A stretch of 64,000 nucleotides of DNA, taken from assembly GCF_010998615.1 (NCBI RefSeq), contig NZ_JAAEAH010000031.1:1-64000 (forward strand), written 5' to 3'. The notes under the pieces were generated by a model. That model was given only the letters and a program-made list of their open reading frames with translations, made no database searches and was not told the origin of the DNA. Positions 18,201-25,327 of this stretch are shown here, piece by piece. Made by a program: the position numbers and the translations under genes. The stretch's first letter is position 1. The number at the start of each line of letters is the position of its first letter. This stretch comes from Myxococcus sp. CA023 (lineage in GTDB: Bacteria > Myxococcota > Myxococcia > Myxococcales > Myxococcaceae).

Positions 18201-18888
18201 TGATGTCGCGGTGGATGAGGCCCGCGCCATGGGCGGCGTGCACGCCCTCGGCGGCCTGGCGCAGCACCAGCACCTTCTGCTCCACTGTGAGCGAGCGCGC
18301 CAGTTGTCCCAGCGGCTGGCCGTCCACGAAGCGCATGGCGATGTAGCCCCGGCCGCGCACCTCGCCGACCTCGTACACCTCGCACACCCGCTCGTGTCGG
18401 ACGCGGGCCTGCGCGCGGGCCTCGGAGAGGAAGCGCCGGGCCAGCTCCGGGTCGTCCCCGCGCACGAACTTCAGCGCCACGTTGCGGCGGAGCATGGGGT
18501 CATACGCCAGGAACACCCGGCCCATGCCACCCTGGCCCAGGAAGCGCACGGGCTGGTAGCGGTCCCAGTCCGGCACCGGGAAGGTGGGGCCGTCCGGCTC
18601 CACGGCGGGGGGCGGGGACACGCCCGGGGTGACGGGCGTCAGGGTGGCGGCCTCGAGCGGCCGGCCGGCGCTCGGGTCCGTGCTCTCGGAGGCGAGCTCG
18701 CCACGGAGCGCCACCAGGGAGTCCTCGGACAGCCGGCCTCGCTCCCGCAGCAGCTCCAGGGGGCCACGCCGCAGGCGAAGCGCTTCCTCACGCAGGACCG
18801 CCACCTCCTCGCCGGAGAGCAGTCCTTCGTCCATCGCGAGGAGGAGCTCCTCCTCGTACGTTTCATTCAATCGCCCCGCCACGTGCAC
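15217..18888 (-). CDS. Transmembrane Ser/Thr protein kinase with long C-terminal repeat (TPR-like) domain
   Basis: About 1223 residues if GTG 18888 is the start (GTG 18882 is equally possible; longer frames enter the terminator upstream). A short helical N-terminus (1-65) precedes the PknB-type kinase domain (about 111-375): GQGGMGRV loop, Lys140 in VALKFV, HRDIKPGN with Asp228, DFGLA with Asp250, and GTPHYMAPEQ. A transmembrane segment lies at about 393-415. Beyond it, about 800 residues of helical TPR-type repeats (for example NPGNVVASFRGAEISEQLAR) would sit in the periplasm as a protein-binding surface. All catalytic residues are intact. Kinase-TPR fusions are common in myxobacteria. A terminator separates it from the upstream surface-protein operon. 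Confidence 0.9.
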   Translation of the reverse strand: MHVAGRLNETYEEELLLAMDEGLLSGEEVAVLREEALRLRRGPLELLRERGRLSEDSLVALRGELASESTDPSAGRPLEAATLTPVTPGVSPPPAVEPDGPTFPVPDWDRYQPVRFLGQGGMGRVFLAYDPMLRRNVALKFVRGDDPELARRFLSEARAQARVRHERVCEVYEVGEVRGRGYIAMRFVDGQPLGQLARSLTVEQKVLVLRQAAEGVHAAHGAGLIHRDIKPGNILVERTEDGGLAPFVMDFGLARDWREEGAAPNAVQGTPHYMAPEQARGEVSRLDRRADIYALGATLYSLLTGRPPFTGATEAEVITRLQHEEPAPPRALDADIPSDLEAIVLKCLEKQRPARYDSARALAEDLERFLEGEPVLARQGLGYRLRRKARKHRVALTLGSAALTVVLLALIQAGIARGEVAERERLTRRFTERVERIEASARYSALSRLHDTREDRRELRASMDALEAEVREAGPHALGPGQYALGRALLVLDERDAARKRLEAAWAQGYREPRVAWALAQVLGDLYQERLLLDVERRSPEQREVRRKELEQNYRDPALAYLRQAEGPDVPVPPLYVKALFAFYEGRHEEALTHLEAMGRAQPWFYEAPLLQGDVLLARATQRWHQGDKAGSQEDLDAGRRAYAAAVATAESQPMGHYVLARLELAALVMELYGEGNVLPHYERGVEAATRALAAAPDYHRSLVVLARLHRRLAEQRASQGREDAEPLLEKSIHAAREALALAPPSDRVALELAITHRLWARYRQERGQDPSEQLRLSIEAFERLRPEERDYAFHANLGLTYQVWADAEAERGVDPLEHQGKAIDAYLEAIRVRENQADAWINLGNALRRRASNPRATDAAGDLTRARDALAKALALNPGNVVASFRGAEISEQLARWRWSHGEPFEADLEQALALFRQGLGINAKLPPLHNGLGAALLWQAEQRWEEGGAPEPLLQQAQAAFEEARTLAPRQVYAHNNLGEVWTLNATFQSARGENPEPSGRAAVEAYRQALSLQPQDADLWANLGRVQTLLATWSMETGGDPRAELAKAEESLARATTLNPRQGHTWRNTGEARALKARWLAHRGTAQESDFELASQAFQQALSLEPRRHDYRLATARFQLAWAAWRQQRNENAAPLLNQGLALVAEVLADRPRWARAQALRGGGLLALAETRASSEQRQAWRIEGQEVLRQALARNPHLESEWRGRLGAAREPLAGPPTP

Positions 18889-18916
18889 GGCCCCAGCATA
18901 CGGGCTGGCGCGTGGC

Positions 18917-18991
18917 GGGGGGAAAATCCGCCGGGAGGCCCACGAGGCCGGCGGAGGGGGCCTCTGAGGGGGTTGTGGACCTCCCGGCGGA
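18917..18991 (-). terminator. Rho-independent terminator after the cysteine-rich gene
   Basis: On the minus strand a perfect 12-bp stem (TCCGCCGGGAGG at 18927-18938 against CCTCCCGGCGGA at 18980-18991), with an inner GAGGCC/GGCCTC hairpin, is followed by TTTTCC. It lies 20 bp after the end of the 19011-23108 gene and before the kinase gene. Confidence 0.7.
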
Positions 18992-19010
18992 AAGGTGTAG
19001 CGGTCAGCCC

Positions 19011-22000
19011 TTAGCCGCGCTTCCTCCGGCGGAGGCCGAGCAGGCCCAGGAGCGCCAGCCAGGACGCGGCGGGTGCCGTGCTGCAGCCGCCACCGGCGAA
19101 GGCCCGGGTGAGCTCCACCGTCCACGAGTACGCCGCGGGGGTGCTGTCCACGTTGCCCGCGCGGTCCGTGGCCCGCACGCGCAGGGTGTGCTGACCCTCG
19201 CCCACGTCATAGCTGTCCCGGCAGGGCTCGAAGGGGCCCCCGTTCAAGCTGCACTCGTAGGTGACGTCCTCCTCGGAGGCGCCGTACTCGAAGGTCGCCG
19301 TCCGGTTGCCGCCGCGCGAGGGCGGCGTGCGCGGGAGGCGCGTGTCGGGCTCCTGGGTGTCGATGATGAACCCGCTGGGCGCGGAGGGCTCGCTGGTGCG
19401 GCCCTCGCTGTCGGTGGCGGTGGCCGTCACCGTGTGCGGGCCATCCTCCAGCGGCTGGGCCGGCGTGCAGGTCCACGCGCCCACGTCGTTGGTGGTGGTG
19501 GTGCAGAGCACCGTGTCGCCCTCGTACACCGTCACCACCGTGCCCGGAGCCGACGTGCCGCTCAGGGGCGGCGTCGACGTGTTGAGCACCGCGCCGTCGG
19601 CGGGCCCGGTGATGACCGGCGGCTCCGTCGTGGTCAGGGTGATGGTGAAGGTGACGGGCGTGGAGGTGGGGCCGGGGTTGCCGCCCGGAGGCGTGGCGGT
19701 GGCCGTCACCGTGTGCGGGCCTTCGGCCATGGGCGTGGTGGGCGTGCAGCTCCAGTTGCCCGCCGCATCGGCCGTGGTGGTGCAGAGGGCGGTTCCGCCC
19801 TCGTACACCGTCACCTCGTCACCCGGGGCCGCCGTGCCGCTCAGCACGGGCGTCTGCGTGTCCAGCACCGCGCCCGGCGTGGGGCCGGTGATGACCGGAG
19901 GCGCCGGCGGCGAGTAGTCGACGATGAAGTCCACCGTCGTGGACGTCTGCGGCGCGCCCGGGAAGGTGGAGGTGACGACGGCGGTGTGCGGCCCTTCCTC
20001 CAGGTCCGTCGGCAGCGTGCAGCTCCAGTTCCCCTCCGCGTCGGCGACGACCGTGCACACCGGCGCGGGGTTGCCGTCCAGGTACACGTCCACGGTGGCG
20101 CCCGGCGTGGCGGTGCCCTCCAGTTCCTCGCCAGCGGTGCCGCCCGGCGTCGGGGACGTGACGACAGGGGCCGTCTGGCAGATGGACAGCGCGTCCACGC
20201 GGTACGTCACCGCCGTGTCGGAGTTGTTGGCCAGGTTGCAGTCGGTGTCGACCAGCGCGATGCGGACGTCACCCGTGGCCGCCTTGAAGTCGCGGGACAG
20301 GGGGAAGCCCAGGGGCATGGCCTCGGCGCGCGTGGCCGAGCCCGGACCGCTGCGGGGCGTGTAGCCCAGCGAGAAGCCCTGCACCTGCGTGCCCGCGTTG
20401 GCGCTGACGCCGATGACGCCGGGGTACCAGTTGGTGCCACCCGAGTAGCTCACCGCGCCGGACACGTACCGGATGCGGTAGCGGCCCGGCACGTCCAGTC
20501 CGGCCTGGATGGCCGCGTCGGGCAGCACGGGGGCGTCGATGTCCGACACCTGCGTGCAGTTCGCGTTGCCCTGGCGGGTGATGAACACGCTCACGTCCGC
20601 CGTCTGGCACGCGGCGCCGCTCTCCACGGTGCACGTGGCCGAGCAGCCGTCCCCGTTGGTGGTGTTGCCGTCATCACAGGCTTCGCTGTCCGCCTTGATG
20701 CCGTCACCACACGTCACGGCGCACACCGACGGGATGCCGGTGCAGCCGAACCCGTCCTCGATGGCGCAGGTGGTCGAGCAGCCGTCGCCCGCCGTGGTGT
20801 CGCCGTCGTCGCAGAGCTCACCCTCGTCGAGGATGCCGTTGCCGCAGACGTTGGGGCTGATGCAGGTGTTGGTGGTGGGGTTGCAGATGCCGCTCTCGCA
20901 GACGCCGGACGCATTGCAGGGCTGGCCGTCCTCCAGGAGGCAGCGCGAGGAGCAGCCGTCGCCGTTGTTGAGGTTGCCGTCGTCACACACCTCGGCGCCT
21001 GCGCGGGTGCCGTCGCCACAGGTGGTGGCGCAGGTGCTGGGCGCGCCGCTGCATGTATAGCCGTTCTCCACGCGGCAGCTGCCGCTGCAGCCGTCGCCCG
21101 CCGTGGTGTTGCCGTCGTCGCACTGCTCGCCCGGGTTCAGCGTGCCGTTGCCGCAGGTGAAGAAGCACTGGTTGCCAGCGCCAGGGCAGCTCCAGCCCGG
21201 CTCCACCGCGCAGGTGGCGCCGCAGCCGTCGCCCGCCGTGGTGTTGCCGTCATCACACGCCTCGGCGCCCGCGCGGGTGCCGTCGCCACAGGTGGTGGCG
21301 CAGGTGCTGGGCGCACCGCTGCACGTATAGCCATTCTCCACGCGGCAGCCCGTCGAGCAGCCGTCGCCCGCGGTGGTGTTGCCGTCATCGCACGTCTCGT
21401 TCGCGTCCAGGGCGCCGTTGCCGCAGCTCGCGACACAGACGGAAGGACCGGAGTCGGGCGTGCTGCAGGCGTAGCCATCCTCCACGCGGCACTCGGTGCT
21501 GCAGCCGTCCTGCGGGTTCAGGTTGCCGTCGTCACACTGCTCGCCCGGGTCCACGTCGCCGTTGCCGCAGGTGAGCACGCAGGCCTGGCCCGGAGCGGGG
21601 CAGGCGTAGCCCAGCTCTAGGGTGCAGGCGTTGGAGCAGCCATCACCCAGGGTGGTGTTGCCGTCGTCACACAGCTCACCCGCGTCCATCCGGCCGTTGC
21701 CGCACAGGGGGGCGCAGGTGGACGGAGCGCCCTGGCACTCGTAGCCGCGCTCGATGCGGCACGCCGAGGAGCAACCGTCCGAGTCGTAGACATTGCCGTC
21801 ATCGCACTGCTCGCCCGGGTCGATGGCGCCGTTGCTGCACGTCATCACGCAAGCCTGGCCCGGGGTGGGGCAGGCGTAGCGGGACTCCACGCGGCAGCTC
21901 GCGTTGCAGCCGTCGCCCGCCGTGGTGTTGCCGTCGTCGCACTGCTCGCCCGGGTTCAGCGTGCCGTTGCCGCACGTCTGGGCGCAGGTGCTGGGCTGGC

Positions 22001-23108
22001 CGGTGCAGCCGTAGCCCGCCTCGATGCCGCAGGTGGCGGAGCATCCGTCACCGTCGGTGGCGTTGCCGTCGTCGCACTCCTCGCGCAGGGACACGGCGCC
22101 GTCGCCGCAGCGGTCGTCGTACGCGTCCACGAACAGGTAGCGGAAGGCGTTGGGCTCGGTGGCGGCGTTCTCGTTGCACAGCTCGATGCGGTTGAGGCCC
22201 GCGCGCCACGGGGCGTTGGTGCCGAACTCGCGGAAGATGTTCTTCTGCCAGGGCTGGCCCGCCGGCTCGTTGACGACGGTGGGCGTGAAGTTCTGCCCGT
22301 TCACCCGCGCGCTGTCGAACTGGTTGTCGTTGAAGGTGGCCAGCCGCAGGCGGAACTGCGAGACGTTGGTCGTCGAGGGCACCATGAAGTCCTGGTACAC
22401 GCAGACGGGGGCGCCCAGCGGCGCCTCCATGAAGCGGGCCGTCTGGATTTCCTGGGGCCAGTCGTCGGCGTTCCGCGGACCGGTGGCCGCGCCCGTGTTG
22501 GTGCCGCTGTAGAACCAGTGCGGATCCGGGCCGACCTCCAGCCGGCGGTTGTTCTCGTCCACGCCGGTGTTGAAGACCGTCACGCCCGCGCGCACGCAGC
22601 GGCTGGGGCTGCCGGCGCAGGCGAAACCAGGCTCCACCTCGCACAGGCGGTTGCAGCCGTCGCCCTCGAAGCGGTTGCCGTCGTCGCAGACTTCCTGCGC
22701 GTAGGACGGGTGGGCGCGGTTGTCGAACACGCCGTTGCCGCACTGGGACAGGTCACAGGTCGCCGTGCAGTCGGAGCCGGGGACGTTGCTGTCACACGCC
22801 TCGCCGGAGTCGACGACGCTGTTGCCGCACAGGCTCGCCAGCGAGCAGGGGCGCCCGGGCACGTGGCACAGGTAGCCTGCTTCGATGGTGCCGGTGGCGG
22901 AACAGCCGTCGCCGCTGGTGGTGTTGCCGTCGTCACATTCCTCGCCGGGCTCGAGCTGGCCGTCTCCGACGAGGGATGCGGTCCGGCTCACGAGCACGGG
23001 CTCGGTGGGGGGCACGGCTGTCCGGGCACCGCCCGAATCACAGCCGGTCAGGGATGAGAGCAGCGCGAGACAGAGCGCCGCCGTCTTGAAGAGGACACGC
23101 GTTTTCAT
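19011..23108 (-). CDS. Cysteine-rich repeat surface protein with lipobox and MYXO-CTERM tail
   Basis: 1365 residues. The N-terminus is a lipoprotein signal with lipobox LTGC (Cys23). Thirteen Myxococcus cysteine-rich/DUF4215-type repeats follow (pattern CDDGNTTAGDGCSxxCxxExGYxC); after the second comes a roughly 120-residue beta-rich insert (from GVTVFNTGVDENNRRLEV) that may be lectin-like. Next are three bacterial Ig-like domains (GTAAPGDEVTVYEGG type) and a fourth Ig-like piece. The C-terminus is a MYXO-CTERM sorting tail: GGGCSTAPAAS, a short hydrophobic stretch and RRRKRG. It should be displayed on the outer surface. It is the second gene of an operon with the OmpA-type gene 20 bp upstream, a layout like TraB/TraA of outer-membrane exchange. 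The function is inferred only. Confidence 0.9.
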   Translation of the reverse strand: MKTRVLFKTAALCLALLSSLTGCDSGGARTAVPPTEPVLVSRTASLVGDGQLEPGEECDDGNTTSGDGCSATGTIEAGYLCHVPGRPCSLASLCGNSVVDSGEACDSNVPGSDCTATCDLSQCGNGVFDNRAHPSYAQEVCDDGNRFEGDGCNRLCEVEPGFACAGSPSRCVRAGVTVFNTGVDENNRRLEVGPDPHWFYSGTNTGAATGPRNADDWPQEIQTARFMEAPLGAPVCVYQDFMVPSTTNVSQFRLRLATFNDNQFDSARVNGQNFTPTVVNEPAGQPWQKNIFREFGTNAPWRAGLNRIELCNENAATEPNAFRYLFVDAYDDRCGDGAVSLREECDDGNATDGDGCSATCGIEAGYGCTGQPSTCAQTCGNGTLNPGEQCDDGNTTAGDGCNASCRVESRYACPTPGQACVMTCSNGAIDPGEQCDDGNVYDSDGCSSACRIERGYECQGAPSTCAPLCGNGRMDAGELCDDGNTTLGDGCSNACTLELGYACPAPGQACVLTCGNGDVDPGEQCDDGNLNPQDGCSTECRVEDGYACSTPDSGPSVCVASCGNGALDANETCDDGNTTAGDGCSTGCRVENGYTCSGAPSTCATTCGDGTRAGAEACDDGNTTAGDGCGATCAVEPGWSCPGAGNQCFFTCGNGTLNPGEQCDDGNTTAGDGCSGSCRVENGYTCSGAPSTCATTCGDGTRAGAEVCDDGNLNNGDGCSSRCLLEDGQPCNASGVCESGICNPTTNTCISPNVCGNGILDEGELCDDGDTTAGDGCSTTCAIEDGFGCTGIPSVCAVTCGDGIKADSEACDDGNTTNGDGCSATCTVESGAACQTADVSVFITRQGNANCTQVSDIDAPVLPDAAIQAGLDVPGRYRIRYVSGAVSYSGGTNWYPGVIGVSANAGTQVQGFSLGYTPRSGPGSATRAEAMPLGFPLSRDFKAATGDVRIALVDTDCNLANNSDTAVTYRVDALSICQTAPVVTSPTPGGTAGEELEGTATPGATVDVYLDGNPAPVCTVVADAEGNWSCTLPTDLEEGPHTAVVTSTFPGAPQTSTTVDFIVDYSPPAPPVITGPTPGAVLDTQTPVLSGTAAPGDEVTVYEGGTALCTTTADAAGNWSCTPTTPMAEGPHTVTATATPPGGNPGPTSTPVTFTITLTTTEPPVITGPADGAVLNTSTPPLSGTSAPGTVVTVYEGDTVLCTTTTNDVGAWTCTPAQPLEDGPHTVTATATDSEGRTSEPSAPSGFIIDTQEPDTRLPRTPPSRGGNRTATFEYGASEEDVTYECSLNGGPFEPCRDSYDVGEGQHTLRVRATDRAGNVDSTPAAYSWTVELTRAFAGGGCSTAPAASWLALLGLLGLRRRKRG
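20991..21349 (-). repeat. Two near-identical 89-bp copies inside the cysteine-rich gene
   Basis: 20991-21079 and 21261-21349 differ at about four positions over 89 bp, with a 270-bp offset. They encode the shared ENGYTCSGAPSTCATTCGDG segment and what follows it. Neighbouring cysteine-rich repeats are far more diverged, so this is a recent duplication or conversion within the array. Confidence 0.8.
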
Positions 23109-23128
23109 GGGGATGTCTGCCTCGGTTC

Positions 23129-24970
23129 TCAGTGGGTGTCGGGAGAGGGCTCGCCCTGCTGCGTCTGCACGCCCTCTGCGTCGCCGACGATCTTGAACTC
23201 CACGCGGCGGTTCTTCGCGCGGCCCTGGGTGGTGTTGTTGTCCGCGATGGGCTGGGTGGGACCGAAGCCCTTGGCCTCCAGGCGCTCCCGGGCCACGCCC
23301 TTGCTCACCAGGTAGCGAACGACGGCGTCGGCGCGGCGCTGGGACAGATCCAGGTTGTAGTCAGGGTTGCCGCGGTTGTCGGTGTGGCCCTCGACACGCA
23401 CCTTCTCCACTTCCGGGTGGGCGATGAGGATGTTGGCCACCGTGTCGAGCAGCTTGTTGCTGCGCGCGATGATGACGTCCTTGTTGTTCTCGAAGTAGAC
23501 GGCCTCGAGCAGTTGGATGCGATTCTCGCCAATCTGCGCGAGCTGCTTCTCCTTGCAGCCGTGGTTCTTCGCCGGGCCAGGCTCGGTGGGGCAGTTGTCG
23601 AGCCGGTCGACGATGCCGTCACCGTCGGTGTCCTTGTCCGGGCAGCCGCGGTTCTCCTTGGGGCCGGCCTCGTTGGGGCAGCGGTCGGCGGTGTCGAGCA
23701 CGCCGTCGTTGTCGTTGTCCGGGTCGGGGCAGCCGTCCTCGTCCTGGAAGCCGTCCTTGTCCTCGGCCTGGTCCGGGCACTGGTCCTTGGCGTCGGAGAT
23801 GCCGTCCCCGTCCGTGTCCGGGTCATCCGGGCAGCCGTCCTGGTCCTCGAAGCCGTTGAAGTTCTCCGCCGCATTCGGGCAGCGGTCCGCCAGGTTGGGC
23901 AGGCCGTCGCCGTCGTCGTCCCCGTCCGGGCAGCCATTCAGCTCCGACAGGCCCTCGACGGTGGGGCAGCGGTCGGCGGCGTTCTTGACGCCGTCGCCGT
24001 CCAGGTCGAAGTCCGGACAGCGGGCGGGGTCATGGGGCTGACCCGCCATACATGCATTGGGCGTGGAGGAGGGGACGCCGAAGTTGAGGCCGGCGAGCAC
24101 CCGGAACGAGGGCGTGCCCGGCGTGCTGCCGAAGCCAGGGCCACCCATGGCGTAGACTTCCGTGCCCGCGGGCATGGGAACGCGCACGCCCAGCAGCACT
24201 TCCATCGACTCCGGCGCATCCGCGACGGGCAGGGTTCCGCGCACCACCAACTCCTGGCGGAAGCCGAGCAGGCCGGCGGACAGGTTGACGCCGCCGTTCA
24301 GCTCCGTGCCCAGCTCGTCGAGGTGCGGCTGCGTGTTGGGGGACAGCGCATACGTCTTGGTCCGCACCAGCGCGCCCAGGTCGGCGCCCACGCGCCACGT
24401 GCCACCCAACTGCTTGCCCAGGCCGAGCCGAGGCGAGAAGACGAAGCCCTGGTCCCGGGTGAGCGTCTCCGTGCTGCCAATGGGCAGGGCCGCGCCGAGG
24501 TGCAGGCCCAAATCCATCAGCCCGCCGCGCTGCTCGGAGAGGATTCCCGCGCGCGCCTGGACCCACGGCGTGCCAAGCGCGCTTGTGGACGGCGTGGCGA
24601 CGCCCAGCGCCGCGGTGTCCGGTCCCCACTGGGACACGATGGGCACCTGCGCGCCGAGCTCCAACCAGTCGGTGATGGCATAGGCACCACTGAGGTGCAC
24701 CGTCACGCGGTTGGAGACGATGACACCTTGCTGCGCTCCACCGGAGACGAGCACCAAGGGCTCCTTCTCATAGTGTCCGGTGAAGCCGAGGCGGTACTCG
24801 CCGCGGGACATGAGGTCGCCGGTGGACAGCACCAGGCTGTCGCGTGCACCGGGATTGAGTTGCAGCCGCTCCAGCTCGATGCCGGGGATGCGCTGCGCCT
24901 GGGCCTGAGCCGTGACCGCCCAGAGGACGGCCAGACCTCCAAGCCATGGGTGATACGGATGTGAAGACAA
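23129..24970 (-). CDS. OmpA-family outer-membrane protein with thrombospondin type 3 repeats (TraB-like layout)
   Basis: 613 residues from TTG 24970, which has GGAGGAA at ideal spacing and opens a signal peptide (LGGLAVLWAVTAQAQAQ). The upstream alternative at 25060 would place the start inside the promoter. Residues about 30-320 are beta-barrel-like. Calcium-binding thrombospondin type 3 repeats follow (DLDGDGVKNAADRCP, DTDGDGISDAKDQCP and others). The C-terminal OmpA domain binds peptidoglycan (VEGHTDNRGNPDYNLDLSQR, GFGPTQPIADN, NRRVEF). It probably anchors or exports its operon partner, the cysteine-rich surface protein 20 bp downstream. A sigma-54-type promoter and three TGACryGTCA sites lie upstream. 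Confidence 0.92.
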   Translation of the reverse strand: MSSHPYHPWLGGLAVLWAVTAQAQAQRIPGIELERLQLNPGARDSLVLSTGDLMSRGEYRLGFTGHYEKEPLVLVSGGAQQGVIVSNRVTVHLSGAYAITDWLELGAQVPIVSQWGPDTAALGVATPSTSALGTPWVQARAGILSEQRGGLMDLGLHLGAALPIGSTETLTRDQGFVFSPRLGLGKQLGGTWRVGADLGALVRTKTYALSPNTQPHLDELGTELNGGVNLSAGLLGFRQELVVRGTLPVADAPESMEVLLGVRVPMPAGTEVYAMGGPGFGSTPGTPSFRVLAGLNFGVPSSTPNACMAGQPHDPARCPDFDLDGDGVKNAADRCPTVEGLSELNGCPDGDDDGDGLPNLADRCPNAAENFNGFEDQDGCPDDPDTDGDGISDAKDQCPDQAEDKDGFQDEDGCPDPDNDNDGVLDTADRCPNEAGPKENRGCPDKDTDGDGIVDRLDNCPTEPGPAKNHGCKEKQLAQIGENRIQLLEAVYFENNKDVIIARSNKLLDTVANILIAHPEVEKVRVEGHTDNRGNPDYNLDLSQRRADAVVRYLVSKGVARERLEAKGFGPTQPIADNNTTQGRAKNRRVEFKIVGDAEGVQTQQGEPSPDTH

Positions 24971-25043
24971 GAGTTCCTCCCCCTCAACGTGGCGCCGGAA
25001 AAGCGCACGTGGGCGTCCGCCATGCTTGAGACGCGGAGTGTTT

Positions 25044-25059
25044 TGCACGCAACGCGCCA
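25044..25059 (-). promoter_or_regulatory. Sigma-54-type (-24/-12) promoter of the OmpA/cysteine-rich operon
   Basis: Read on the minus strand, TGGCGCGTTGCGTGCA has GG and GC 12 bp apart. The TTG start at 24970 is about 75 bp downstream, similar to the leaders of the duplicated small genes. Nothing else recognisable lies between here and 24970. Confidence 0.65.
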
Positions 25060-25134
25060 CGTCTGCCGCGGGGGGGGACCTCAGAGGTGTGTGAGAGGGA
25101 CCTGGGAAGTGGGTTGGGTCCGGAGGGGGGCGGT

Positions 25135-25186
25135 TGACGTGTCAGCGCCGTGTCGCGCCGCCGCCTGACGCGTCAATGACGTGTCA
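25135..25186. promoter_or_regulatory. Cluster of three TGACryGTCA palindromes in the divergent region
   Basis: TGACGTGTCA (25135-25144), TGACGCGTCA (25166-25175) and TGACGTGTCA (25177-25186) are all perfect palindromes, 31 and 11 bp apart, so on the same face of the helix. The nearest site ends 76 bp before the minus-strand -24 element. These match the sites before 14328 and 14860 and probably bind the same activator. The interval 24971-25327 holds only these sites and the promoter. Confidence 0.7.
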
Positions 25187-25327
25187 GGCGAGGTCCCGGC
25201 CCTGGACTTCGAAGGTGGGGTGGGGGGCGCCCCGAGCCTCGTGACGCGCCGCGCTAGGTTGGGACAGAGACATTGCGGCGTTCCCAGGTTGTTGTCGCCA
25301 TCGGGATTCCACCAAGATTCAAGGTCC

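Noticed and set aside
18912-21620. 902-codon plus-strand frame opposite the cysteine-rich gene
   Set aside because: The translation is low-complexity Ala/Gly/Arg/Val with no domains; the minus-strand gene has a signal peptide, repeats and a MYXO-CTERM tail.
20600-23000. Regular GC-rich repeats considered as a CRISPR array
   Set aside because: They are in-frame coding repeats with conserved cysteines and variable length, not identical repeats with unique spacers.
24971-25060. Upstream extension of the OmpA-type gene to 25060
   Set aside because: It would begin inside the -24/-12 promoter; TTG 24970 has an ideal Shine-Dalgarno sequence and opens the signal peptide.
25249-25280. TTGGGACAGAGACATTGC considered as a sigma-54 promoter for the AcoR-like gene
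   Set aside because: GG and GC are not at the 12-bp distance that sigma-54 requires.
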